Part shown: in pieces, positions 24,036-31,841 of the stretch
Layout of the letters: each line of letters begins with the position of its first letter
Position numbering within the stretch: the stretch's first letter is position 1
Source of the DNA: Anaerolineae bacterium
GTDB taxonomy: Bacteria; Chloroflexota; Anaerolineae; B4-G1; SLSP01
Assembly: GCA_016931185.1 (NCBI GenBank)
Contig: JAFGFI010000242.1
Coordinates: 1-41,132 of the forward strand
Length of the DNA stretch: 41,132 nucleotides
Direction: 5' to 3'
The notes under the pieces: generated by a model
Told to the model about the DNA's origin: nothing
Seen by the model: the letters and a program-made list of their open reading frames with translations, nothing else
The model's database searches: none
Position numbers and translations under genes: made by a program

Positions 24036-24899
24036 ATGCAACCTGAACTTATCGCAGATTACAATTGTACCGTAGGCGAAGGCCCTTTGTGGCATTCTGA
24101 TGAAAAGTGTCTCTATTGGGTAGATATTCCTAATGGGCGACTGTTCCGTTATGACCCCGCTACCGGACATCACGAACAATGTCACGAAGGGCGACCTATC
24201 GGTGGATTCACTATCCAGGAAAACGGCGACCTGCTTTGCTTTATGGACAAAGGCACGGTGGGACTCTGGCATAAGGGGAAGATGGAGATCGTCATTGAGG
24301 AAATTCCTGCCGAGAGCAATACACGCTTCAATGACGTCATTGCCGATCCGGCAGGCCGGGTTTTCTGTGGCACGATGGCTACTCCAGAACGCGCCGCCCA
24401 CCTCTATCGTCTCGATCCCGATGGCACACTGACTGAATTATTGGGGGGTATTGGGGTCTCCAACGGCATGGGGTTCACCCCGGACCGGAAGGGGTTGTAT
24501 TACACCGACACGCGCCCTCACGAAATTTATCTCTTTGATTATGATGAACACACCGGCGTCATCAGTCATCAACGTATCTTCGCCAAAGTTCCTGATGGCG
24601 AAGGGGGGCCGGATGGAATGACAGTAGATGCGGAGGGGTACGTCTGGTCGGCGCGTTGGGATGGCGGCTGCCTGGTGCGATACGCTCCCGATGGCACCGA
24701 AGTACAACGAGTACGCTTTCCTGCACGCAAAGTCTCGTGCGTGACCTTCGGGGGTGAGGATTACACCGACATGTACATCACCACGGCAAATATCAACGGC
24801 AAAGAAATAGAAGGACCGGGCGCCGGCGCACTGTTTCGTATCAATTTGGGAATCCAGGGCGTACCGGAATTTAGGTCGAAGTTAAAAGTAAAGAGTTAG
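24036..24899 (+). CDS. SMP-30/gluconolactonase-family lactonase
   Basis: This 287-residue six-bladed beta-propeller starts at ATG 24036 after GAGGAA. The metal-binding glutamate is in the N-terminal EGPLWHSDE. Other family ligands and signatures are RFNDVIADPAGRVFCGTM, GIGVSNGMGFTPD (Asn ligand), and GGPDGMTVDAEGYVWSARW (Asp ligand). It should hydrolyse a sugar lactone such as gluconolactone using Ca or Zn in the cytoplasm. No signal peptide is seen. It is 5 bp before the second EIS-like acetyltransferase and 13 bp after a small gene. This suggests one operon of YhfC, GNAT, small protein, SMP-30 and GNAT. The link between the lactonase and acetyltransferases is unexplained. Confidence 0.87.
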   Translation: MQPELIADYNCTVGEGPLWHSDEKCLYWVDIPNGRLFRYDPATGHHEQCHEGRPIGGFTIQENGDLLCFMDKGTVGLWHKGKMEIVIEEIPAESNTRFNDVIADPAGRVFCGTMATPERAAHLYRLDPDGTLTELLGGIGVSNGMGFTPDRKGLYYTDTRPHEIYLFDYDEHTGVISHQRIFAKVPDGEGGPDGMTVDAEGYVWSARWDGGCLVRYAPDGTEVQRVRFPARKVSCVTFGGEDYTDMYITTANINGKEIEGPGAGALFRINLGIQGVPEFRSKLKVKS

Positions 24900-24904
24900 G
24901 CGTT

Positions 24905-26029
24905 ATGAAAATTACAACCCGTGATGAAAATCATTATCACATCCGAGAATTATGGTTAGACGATGAGACGCTTGCCTGTAACCTGAGTGTAGTTGCCCTC
25001 TCACAGCGCATCGGTATTGCGCAAGTACGGATGGCAGGTATCGGGGGCGTACATACAGAACGGCAATACCGGAAAAAGGGTTACATGCGCCAATTATTCG
25101 AAGATACGTTAGCCTATATGCTCGCGGAGGGATATGACATCTCACAACTTTTCGGCATCGATAATTTCTACATCAAATGGGGCTACACCAGTTGCCTGGG
25201 CGATTATCGCTGCGTCCTTAAAACGCGTGATGCAGAGGCCGTAGCCCCCCTGGCAAAGACGTATCCAACCCGCACTATCACGGCAGCCGACATGCCCGCG
25301 ATCCTGGACCTCTATCACACTAACAACGCTGTGCGAACATGCAGCATTATCCGCACCCTAGAAACATTTCCTGAGTTCCGTAAGGGAACGTGGTGGTTTG
25401 GCGATCCCCCGGAGACATTGCTTTGGGAGGACGCCACAGGACATTTATTAGCCTATATGGTCTGGGATCGCTATGACAAAGAGGTAAAAGTTGCCGAAGT
25501 AGAAGCGGTTGACCCGGCCCTGTATCCCACCCTTTTGTACACGCTCGCCGTGCAAGCTATAGCCAAGCGATGTGAAGACATCAAACTGTATATTCCGCCC
25601 GATCACCCATTTGCCGAACTGGCGCAGCGGTATGGTGTAGAATGGGCTATCACTTATCCCCGTTACGGTGGTGGTATGATGCGCATCCTTAACCAGCGCG
25701 TACTCTTTGAAAAACTAGGAGCAGAGTTGGAGCGACGTCTGTCTTGCTCATCCCTCGCCGGCTATACCGGGGAGTTAACCCTCAAAACCGACCTTGATAT
25801 CACACATCTTAGTTTTAATGAGGGACACCTTACCGTGAAGGTAACGGCTTCTACAGTGGACTCACTCGAACTATCCCAAGATATTCTCATGCAACTCATC
25901 GTAGGGTATCGCAGTGCGCGCGACGTGTTAAATACACCGGGTGTGATCACCAAGGGAATGCCATTGCCCCTGCTCCACGCGCTTTTTCCCCGGCAGTATG
26001 CGTACACCTGGACACCGGACCATTTCTAA
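24905..26029 (+). CDS. EIS-like GNAT acetyltransferase with SCP2-like C-terminus (copy 2)
   Basis: This 374-residue relative of the protein at 22658-23788 has the same layout. The N-terminal GNAT domain reads QVRMAGIGGVHTERQYRKKGYMRQLFEDTL (shown in part), a middle GNAT-like half contains LYHTNNAVRTCSIIRT, and the C-terminal sterol-carrier-like domain (about 275-374) contains the strand LTVKVTASTVDSLEL. The acetyl-CoA loop RKKGYM is intact. It begins 5 bp after the SMP-30 stop with a weak ribosome site (AGTTAGG), as expected for a coupled gene. Substrate unknown. It is the last gene of the run, followed by a 307-bp gap with a strong hairpin. Confidence 0.8.
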   Translation: MKITTRDENHYHIRELWLDDETLACNLSVVALSQRIGIAQVRMAGIGGVHTERQYRKKGYMRQLFEDTLAYMLAEGYDISQLFGIDNFYIKWGYTSCLGDYRCVLKTRDAEAVAPLAKTYPTRTITAADMPAILDLYHTNNAVRTCSIIRTLETFPEFRKGTWWFGDPPETLLWEDATGHLLAYMVWDRYDKEVKVAEVEAVDPALYPTLLYTLAVQAIAKRCEDIKLYIPPDHPFAELAQRYGVEWAITYPRYGGGMMRILNQRVLFEKLGAELERRLSCSSLAGYTGELTLKTDLDITHLSFNEGHLTVKVTASTVDSLELSQDILMQLIVGYRSARDVLNTPGVITKGMPLPLLHALFPRQYAYTWTPDHF

Positions 26030-26073
26030 TAAATTGATATGGGGCCTTTCGTTTGAGTTAGCGGTCGGGAAAG

Positions 26074-26116
26074 AGGTATTTTTCTTGCCGCACTACGCGC
26101 GGCAAGAAAAATACCT
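26074..26116. repeat. Large palindromic hairpin, family H copy 1
   Basis: AGGTATTTTTCTTGCCGC (26074-26091) pairs perfectly with GCGGCAAGAAAAATACCT (26099-26116) around a 7-nt loop ACTACGC. The preceding GGAAAG and the loop word CTACG recur in the hairpin at 36725-36769, so the two are related copies. It could terminate the acetyltransferase operon, since the right arm is followed by TCTCTAAAAAGG, but the recurrence suggests a dispersed element. Confidence 0.7.
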
Positions 26117-26182
26117 TCTCTAAAAAGGCCTTTATTTAGACCGTAATTGCGGTATAAACATCCTCAATTTGCATCCTCTCAC

Positions 26183-26211
26183 TTGCAAAAATACGGCTTA
26201 TGCTGTAAAAT
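26183..26211 (+). promoter_or_regulatory. Candidate promoter for pspC-like gene
   Basis: TTGCAA (26183-26188), 17 nt and TAAAAT (26206-26211) lie about 125 nt before the ATG. Stress-type sigma-54 control, usual for the enteric psp genes, is not suggested here. Confidence 0.45.
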
Positions 26212-26336
26212 AAGAATGTAAGCATGTAATTGAATTACGAATAGTTTCGTTAGTCTATTACCTGAAAGTCAGTGCAACTTTTGATAGTGACTTACGTAAT
26301 GATCTTGAAAATGCTACACAATGAGGAGGTGAAAGC

Positions 26337-26528
26337 ATGTCAGGAAAAGATAAACTTCGTCGGCAACGCGGTATTATCGCCGGTGTGTGCGGGGGGCTGG
26401 GTGAATTCTATGGAGTCGCTCCATTCTGGTTCCGGTTGCTCTTTTTGATCCTGCTCTTGCCAGGCGGGCTACCGGGTATAGTCCCCTACATTATCCTGTG
26501 GATTATTATCCCACGCAAGCGTTGGTAA
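26337..26528 (+). CDS. PspC-domain membrane protein
   Basis: This 63-residue protein is almost exactly one PspC domain. A basic start KLRRQRGIIAGVCGGLGEFYGV is followed by a hydrophobic hairpin (FWFRLLFLILLL, then IVPYIILWIIIP) and a basic end RKRW. It should insert into the cytoplasmic membrane. PspC proteins sense or buffer envelope stress in some bacteria, while stand-alone short forms like this one are widespread and poorly understood. The ribosome site GAGGAGGTGA before ATG 26337 is strong, pointing to good expression. No PspA gene is in the window. A strong bidirectional terminator begins 9 bp after the stop. Confidence 0.87.
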   Translation: MSGKDKLRRQRGIIAGVCGGLGEFYGVAPFWFRLLFLILLLPGGLPGIVPYIILWIIIPRKRW

Positions 26529-26536
26529 ATCAAAAA

Positions 26537-26575
26537 GCCCGGTTTTTGCGGATGCGATATCCGCAAAAACCGGGC
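26537..26575. terminator. Bidirectional terminator with 16-nt repeat in its loop
   Basis: Arms at 26537-26553 (GCCCGGTTTTTGCGGAT) and 26559-26575 pair perfectly over 17 bp, with AAAAA before and CTTTTT after. This makes a classic intrinsic terminator on both strands, between convergent PspC and transglutaminase genes. The apex, CGGATGCGATATCCG (26549-26563), is a member of the 16-nt palindrome family. Confidence 0.85.
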
Positions 26576-26588
26576 CTTTTTACAAGAT

Positions 26589-28991
26589 TTACGGCATAAC
26601 TGCGCGCTGGCGAAGGGGGTGACGCCACATCCGTGCTAACAACAACCCCCAACGCAATTGCCACCAGATCCATACTAGGGCACGCCGTTCATCCGTCGTC
26701 ATCGAATCACGCGTGTACCACACCCGGACATACGCTGCAACAATCTGATCGATCCAGTCACTCAATGGCTCCAACAAATCCCCTTGTTCGTGCAGACTGG
26801 CAATATTAACCAACGTTTCATTAAACGTCTGTCCTAATTCAAAGGGAGTACTCCCAACTTGCTCCCGTACTTGCAACCAATATCCGTATCGTCTTAACCG
26901 ATGATACAATCGGGTTACCATTGCTTTAGGTGTCCCTTGCAACAGCAAAAATATCCCATCGATAACCGTTATACTCAACACAAGCAGGACAATTCCCACC
27001 ATCACGCCCACTAACCAGGGCAGCCACAGTACGTCAAACACAGGACGGTCCGAAACTAAAGGCTCCCAATCACGGGGCACATTGGCCTCCGGCCAGATCA
27101 GAGGTTCCTCAATTCGCTCATGCTCCGGTAACATATACACAGCAGTAGGTTCAAAAGGTACCCATCCGTAAACAGGAAAATAAACTTCTGGCCAGGCATG
27201 AGCATCTGCCTCGGTGACGATATAGCGGGCGTTTGCCATATCATAGGTTCCAGTCGCGTATCCCACCACCATCCGCGCCGGCAATCCGGCAGCGCGCGCT
27301 AAAACCACCATCGCGGTCGCGTAATAATCACAATAGCCCCTTTTCAGATCGAACAAGAAATAATCGGCAATATCATGACCTGATGGTGGATATGGCACAT
27401 TCAAATCATACGTATATTCACGCAGGTAGGCCTCAATAGCCAGAGCGCGCTCGTAAGGCGTGGATTTTGTCGCCGTTAGATCACGGGCTAAGCCAATCAC
27501 ACGCCCCGGTATATCCTCTGGAAGCTGGAGGTAGCGTTCTGTAATCCACGATGGATAAAGAGGTTCAATCTCCTTCAATTCCGCGCCACTCACTACCAAC
27601 ACAGTTGAATCGGCCCGATACGTGGTTGCATTTTCTTTCAATGACGTGGCAAACATATCCGCTAGCGATCGCCACGAGACTTCATACTTTTTATCCACCG
27701 CGACAAGCGTACCATCTACATGAACCAGACCCTCGGTATACCCCACAAATTGTACTTCCTGACGCAACGTCTTTGTGTGAGATACTTCAGCAGCAGAGAC
27801 CAATTCTCCCGGCGCATAGGCTATCGTCTCGACAGAACTGGTCGCCCATCCCCGGCCAAAATAGATATCATACACAATACTGCGCCAATAATGTTCGGGC
27901 GTTTCAAGATTTGGCTCCGTCTCAGGCAACATAGGCGGCAACTCACCTGTCTTTATTACCATTGCCACACGCCGTGATAGGTCTGGTGTAGAGCCGATCA
28001 AGTGACTACGCGGTAATCCCGTGCTTACCTTCTTCTCAAGCGTTGTTAACTCTCGAGGTTGCGGTTTCTGTTCAAGCCCCAGGGATTCAGCTACCGTTTC
28101 TCCATCTTCCTCCTCACGCTCTGTCAGTTCTTGTACATACTCTACCAATTTCTTAACCGAGATAGAAGGCACAACAGCCGCAACCAATACCAGGCAAAGG
28201 GAAAGCCCGGTAGCAATCAGTAACACATCACTCCATAGGTCCTGGGAAAAATCGACCCGATGGATCAACCACTGAAATTCGTGAGACTGATATTCGATCA
28301 AGGCCATTAACACCAATGTGGCGCCAAGCATCGGCAACAAGACAGAAGATTTGGCGCCCACATAGGCAATCACAAACGAAAGTACAATCCCCCCGGGCAA
28401 TATCCCCAATAACGGTGCGTATTTGCCCCGGGCTACCCAACCGGCCCAATAGCTTATTACCCAAATTCCTAACCCCCAGACCAGGGCAATAGCAACCGGC
28501 TCGTAAACGGGGGTACCGGAGAATAATGTTCCCAGCCACGCAATAGTTCGTGACAACAATAATCCCATCCCCCCCCACAACTGACGCAGGGCAGCCGGTA
28601 ACACCGACCACTCCGTAAACGGCTTATCTAACAAACGCCAGCGTTCAAGCCCCCAAAGCACCCGCGCACCGGCCTTTACTACTTCAAAAATCTCATCCTG
28701 GAGCCGGCCCACGCGGATCAACAAATATTCAATGCCCAATATCCCACCCAGGATACCCGACAACCAGGCCGGCATCTGCAACCATCCAAAGAACCACCCC
28801 AGGGTCATTGCCACAGCGGCTACAATCAGTGCATACCCACTATCCAGTCCCTGGACATTGTTCGCCACCCCATAGGCAACCGTACCTAATACCCATAACA
28901 ACAGCGCCCAATTCAGCAGAGATTTAGGCCCCAAACGGCGTATCACTCTGATAAAAAGCGGCGTTTCAAAATCCCGGGACTCGACAGTCAC
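26589..28991 (-). CDS. Transglutaminase-like membrane protein (TgpA/DUF3488 type)
   Basis: This 800-residue protein has several membrane helices in the first about 280 residues, an extracytoplasmic transglutaminase core, another membrane helix (about 660-690, LPWLVGVMVGIVLLVLSITV), and a C-terminal cytoplasmic part. The catalytic Cys is in RGYCDYYATAMVVLARAAG and the His in TEADAHAWPEVY. The third site reads GWVPFEPT. GTG 28991 is chosen because it overlaps the DUF58 stop as GTGA and has GGAAGG upstream. An upstream ATG-type start would overlap the DUF58 gene by 75 bp. It is the last gene of the MoxR-DUF58-transglutaminase operon, widespread in bacteria and thought to act on cell-surface proteins. 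Confidence 0.87.
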   Translation of the reverse strand: MTVESRDFETPLFIRVIRRLGPKSLLNWALLLWVLGTVAYGVANNVQGLDSGYALIVAAVAMTLGWFFGWLQMPAWLSGILGGILGIEYLLIRVGRLQDEIFEVVKAGARVLWGLERWRLLDKPFTEWSVLPAALRQLWGGMGLLLSRTIAWLGTLFSGTPVYEPVAIALVWGLGIWVISYWAGWVARGKYAPLLGILPGGIVLSFVIAYVGAKSSVLLPMLGATLVLMALIEYQSHEFQWLIHRVDFSQDLWSDVLLIATGLSLCLVLVAAVVPSISVKKLVEYVQELTEREEEDGETVAESLGLEQKPQPRELTTLEKKVSTGLPRSHLIGSTPDLSRRVAMVIKTGELPPMLPETEPNLETPEHYWRSIVYDIYFGRGWATSSVETIAYAPGELVSAAEVSHTKTLRQEVQFVGYTEGLVHVDGTLVAVDKKYEVSWRSLADMFATSLKENATTYRADSTVLVVSGAELKEIEPLYPSWITERYLQLPEDIPGRVIGLARDLTATKSTPYERALAIEAYLREYTYDLNVPYPPSGHDIADYFLFDLKRGYCDYYATAMVVLARAAGLPARMVVGYATGTYDMANARYIVTEADAHAWPEVYFPVYGWVPFEPTAVYMLPEHERIEEPLIWPEANVPRDWEPLVSDRPVFDVLWLPWLVGVMVGIVLLVLSITVIDGIFLLLQGTPKAMVTRLYHRLRRYGYWLQVREQVGSTPFELGQTFNETLVNIASLHEQGDLLEPLSDWIDQIVAAYVRVWYTRDSMTTDERRALVWIWWQLRWGLLLARMWRHPLRQRAVMP

Positions 28992-30289
28992 GACAACACC
29001 TTCCAGGCAGAATCCACCGGCTTGCGCGTGGGCACGGCCTTCCCGGTACCCAGGATACGCCACTCCCAGACTCCTTTACGACCAGGGCGCAACTCCGGGC
29101 GATCCAAAACGTCCTTCGTAATAAGATAATTTGCAATCCCCAGCTCGTAAAGTGCCGCTTCAGCCGGGTGCGTATCCCCTTCACCGCCAAAAGAAACAGG
29201 ATCTAGCAACAACACCGTCACACGCGCGCCCCGCCGGACCAGCGGCACAAGGCTTTCCACCCACCGTGTATTTACCGAAGGCGTAATAATGATAATACTG
29301 GTACGCTGAGCTAAATTCGGGCGCACACGTTCCAAAAGTTCAGAAAGAGGGCGCGTGCCGGGTTTAACCATCGCCAACGAGCGGAGGATCTCCCACCGGT
29401 GTCCTTCGCCCGATTGTGGCGGTAGCCAGACGAGATCTTCCCCATGAGCGACTAATCCCACTGCGCGCCGGTCACGCAAGCCACGATCGGCCAACGAGGC
29501 GGCCAAGATGACGGCATGTTCCTCGGTTGCATCAATTCCCTTCCCCACTTGAACATGGCTATCCACATCCAGGAGAATCCACCAGTCGCCGGACGGTGTA
29601 CCATCAAAAAGCCGCACATACAGCTCATTACGCCGTGCCGATATGCGCCAGTGAATCCAACGGCGACTATCCCCTGTAGTGTACTCGCGCACGCTTCCGG
29701 CACTCACTGTACGGTCGGGGGCATTCGCGCGTGGACGCGCATCTCCAGAACGTCCCCCGGAGGCGATTTCGATACTCGGCAAGGGTACGATTGGCGGCAA
29801 TACCAACAAAGGGCGCGTGGCAGGATATACCATCGTGACATTAAAGACACCAAATGGATCACTCGTCTCCAGGCGCGTGGGACCCAAGATAAACAGACCG
29901 CGGCGATTGCACACAGCTTCCGTATGCCAGCGAATAGAGTCATGGGACTTGATACCTGTGCCCCGGCTCACATTGTATTCAGGCATCGTAGATTCATCCT
30001 TAACCTCGATCCACACTGCCGCCGCCCATCCATCGTTACTGATCGTAAACCGTTCTACCAGGTGATCCCCCACCTGTGCCCATCCAAAGCGCATCTCGCG
30101 CGTCAGATTGAGGTGACGCGCCAATGTCCTGGCCCAGAAGAAACTCAATACCCACGCGCCGCCTAGTCCAATATACAAAATACGCCATCCCCGGTAAGGC
30201 GCAAGCAAGTCAACAATCAAACAAACCAACGCCAGTGCCGGTAACAACCAACTGTTTAATTTAATCTGAGGTTTTGTTTGTTGGTCCAT
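28988..30289 (-). CDS. DUF58-domain protein
   Basis: This 433-residue protein has two membrane helices near the N-terminus (about 13-55, LLPALALVCLIVDLLA and ILYIGLGGAWVLSFFWA). The DUF58 signature VREYTTGDSRRWIHWRISARRNELYVRLFD lies near 215-245 (shown by its key residues R, Y, GD, R, I, W, AR). The C-terminal part has a VWA-like fold with DWWILLDVDSH, whose first acidic loop could bind a metal. DUF58 proteins accompany MoxR ATPases and are thought to be their membrane partner. It is separated from moxR by about 135 bp that hold no gene, and overlaps the transglutaminase gene by 4 bp. Confidence 0.85.
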   Translation of the reverse strand: MDQQTKPQIKLNSWLLPALALVCLIVDLLAPYRGWRILYIGLGGAWVLSFFWARTLARHLNLTREMRFGWAQVGDHLVERFTISNDGWAAAVWIEVKDESTMPEYNVSRGTGIKSHDSIRWHTEAVCNRRGLFILGPTRLETSDPFGVFNVTMVYPATRPLLVLPPIVPLPSIEIASGGRSGDARPRANAPDRTVSAGSVREYTTGDSRRWIHWRISARRNELYVRLFDGTPSGDWWILLDVDSHVQVGKGIDATEEHAVILAASLADRGLRDRRAVGLVAHGEDLVWLPPQSGEGHRWEILRSLAMVKPGTRPLSELLERVRPNLAQRTSIIIITPSVNTRWVESLVPLVRRGARVTVLLLDPVSFGGEGDTHPAEAALYELGIANYLITKDVLDRPELRPGRKGVWEWRILGTGKAVPTRKPVDSAWKVLS

Positions 30290-30424
30290 AAGTCCTCATA
30301 CGTGAAACATAATGCGGTCTGTGAAGATACAGTTATAACTCACAATCCGAGTGAGGATGGTTCAGTAGTTAACCCACTTGCGGGTTCTAAATTCCCCCCT
30401 ACACTCCTACACTCCGTCACCTTG

Positions 30425-31381
30425 TCACCTTGTCTCCCTCACATCGCCTTCCGGGATCGGCATATTCTCCAAAATTTCGGCGACAACATCTTCTGGCGCA
30501 ACATTGCGGAGGCGCGCGCTGGGGCTGAGAAGCAAGCGATGCGCCAGAACACGGGTCGCAATGGCCTTGATGTCATCAGGCAGGACATAGTCGCGCTCGA
30601 AGACAGCAGCCCGTGCCTGTCCAACCCGGTAGAGGGTCAAGCTACCGCGAGGGCTGGCCCCTAAATAAAGGTCAGGATGATCACGTGTACGCTGCACCAA
30701 CCGCACTATGTACTCTTTCACCGCCGGGCTAACGTAAATATCTTTAATGGCCTTTTGAGCCTCCAGCAACTCTTCCGGCGTCGCCACCGGTTCCAAATCC
30801 ACCAGGGGGTGGCGGAATTGTTGCCGGTCGAGAATCTCCATTTCATCATTGACAGCGGGATAACCGAGTTTCACGCGCATCAAAAAGCGGTCCAACTGCG
30901 CTTCTGGTAGTGCAAATGTGCCCTCGTATTCCACGGGATTCTGCGTGGCCATCACCATGAATGGAGCAGGCAAATCGTAAGTAACTCCATCAACCGTAAT
31001 CTGTCGCTCCTCCATCGCTTGCAACAACGCGGCCTGCGTTTTGGGCGTAGCACGATTGATCTCGTCTGTCAACACAATCTGTGCCATAATCGGCCCTGGC
31101 TGGAATTCAAACTCGCGCGTGGCTTGGTTGAAAATAGAAACACCTGTCACGTCACTGGGGAGCATATCGGGCGTAAACTGAATCCGGCCAAAGGAGCCGC
31201 CGATAGAGCGCGCGATACTGCGCGCCAGCATCGTTTTGCCCACGCCGGGCACATCCTCAATCAGCAAGTGTCCATTGCTCAATAAGCCCATCATCGCTGC
31301 CTGAACCACTTGCCGCTTGCCGACGATCACCTTCTCAATATTAGAACTTACCCGTTGTACAAAATCCTGTACCTGACCCAT
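30425..31381 (-). CDS. MoxR-family AAA+ ATPase
   Basis: This 318-residue ATPase has Walker [12 protein letters not shown], Walker [19 protein letters not shown], sensor 1 [14 protein letters not shown] and an arginine-rich sensor 2 region ([15 protein letters not shown]). MoxR proteins use ATP to remodel or load cofactors onto partner proteins, here probably the DUF58/transglutaminase pair encoded downstream. ATG 31381 is preferred because GGAGG lies 8 nt upstream. A longer frame to 31492 would add a stretch whose DNA consists of intergenic ACGTGATACG repeats. Active-site motifs are all intact. The 14-bp tandem repeat and a CTGATATATCAG palindrome lie further upstream. Confidence 0.9.
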   Translation of the reverse strand: MGQVQDFVQRVSSNIEKVIVGKRQVVQAAMMGLLSNGHLLIEDVPGVGKTMLARSIARSIGGSFGRIQFTPDMLPSDVTGVSIFNQATREFEFQPGPIMAQIVLTDEINRATPKTQAALLQAMEERQITVDGVTYDLPAPFMVMATQNPVEYEGTFALPEAQLDRFLMRVKLGYPAVNDEMEILDRQQFRHPLVDLEPVATPEELLEAQKAIKDIYVSPAVKEYIVRLVQRTRDHPDLYLGASPRGSLTLYRVGQARAAVFERDYVLPDDIKAIATRVLAHRLLLSPSARLRNVAPEDVVAEILENMPIPEGDVRETR

Positions 31382-31427
31382 GTAGTCTGCCTCCATGAAA
31401 TAAATTTTGAGGATTGAAAAAGGGTAA

Positions 31428-31480
31428 TGCGTGATACGTGAAACGTGATACGCGATAGGACAAAACGTAAGACGTAATTC
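31428..31480. repeat. ACGTGATACG-type direct repeats before moxR
   Basis: GCGTGATACGTGAAACGTG followed by ATACGCGATA and then AAACGTAAGACGTAA gives several partly overlapping repeats of the words CGTGATA, CGTGAAA and ACGTAA. The same words appear at 13661 and 21738. Confidence 0.55.
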
Positions 31481-31539
31481 TTGTACGCTCACTCCCTCCT
31501 TGTTCTATATCCTTTAACATACTGATATATCAGAATTGC

Positions 31540-31609
31540 GGTTCACGTGCGATGGTTCACGTGTGATGGTTCACGTGTGATGGTTCACGTGTGATACCTC
31601 ACGTGCAGT
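31540..31609. repeat. 14-bp tandem repeat with CACGTG cores
   Basis: GGTTCACGTGCGAT (31540-31553) is followed by three copies of GGTTCACGTGTGAT (31554-31595) and a diverged fifth unit ACCTCACGTGCAGT (31596-31609). Each unit carries the palindrome CACGTG. It lies about 160 bp before the moxR start. It could be a binding array or a slippage repeat. Confidence 0.75.
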
Positions 31610-31787
31610 CACTGCGCAGCCCCCCTTGCAAAAGGTATACTCAAAACCTTAGCAAAGGAGCGCCCGTCTACGTAGTAACCACATTCCTTTCATTATACGC
31701 CAAGTAGATAAAAGGGGAAATTTGATGTAGGAACCTCCTTCACTTTTTATCAGGTACATCCTTGTATACTAACTCAAGTTGCTACCC

Positions 31788-31830
31788 AGAGATTGGGCCA
31801 GTCTTGGCACTGGAGACTGGCCCAATCTCT
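31788..31830. repeat. 17-bp-stem hairpin downstream of the C45 gene
   Basis: AGAGATTGGGCCAGTCT (31788-31804) pairs perfectly with AGACTGGCCCAATCTCT (31814-31830) around a 9-nt loop. It begins 12 bp past the stop of the C45 gene. There is no T-run after it on the minus strand, so it is either a Rho-independent-like stabiliser or a dispersed palindromic repeat. Confidence 0.65.
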
Positions 31831-31841
31831 CAGTCAAAGTA

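Larger units (their letters stand above)
26030..26336. other. Intergenic region: large hairpin and pspC promoter
   Basis: No gene is seen in this stretch. It holds a perfect 18-bp stem hairpin at 26074-26116 and, further right, a promoter candidate at 26183-26211. The remaining sequence is AT-rich leader to the PspC gene, with no riboswitch fold that I recognise. Confidence 0.6.
31382..31841. other. Intergenic region upstream of moxR: repeats and a hairpin
   Basis: No gene is supported here. From left to right it contains ACGTGATACG/ACGTGAAACG words (about 31428-31480), a perfect palindrome CTGATATATCAG (31522-31533), a 14-bp tandem repeat (31540-31609) and a 17-bp-stem hairpin (31788-31830). 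Some of these may control the MoxR operon. Confidence 0.6.

Noticed and set aside
26041..26140. Riboswitch upstream of pspC
   Set aside because: The only structure is a simple perfect hairpin with no conserved junction or ligand-binding core that I recognise.
31382..31492. Longer N-terminus for the MoxR protein
   Set aside because: The extra 37 codons are translated intergenic repeat words, and the internal ATG has a better ribosome site.
31540..31609. Possible CRISPR array
   Set aside because: Units are 14 bp with no spacers between them, so this is a plain tandem repeat. No cas genes are present.
31788..31830. Clear intrinsic terminator for the C45 gene
   Set aside because: The stem is strong, but no T-run follows on the minus strand, so it is listed as a hairpin repeat instead.
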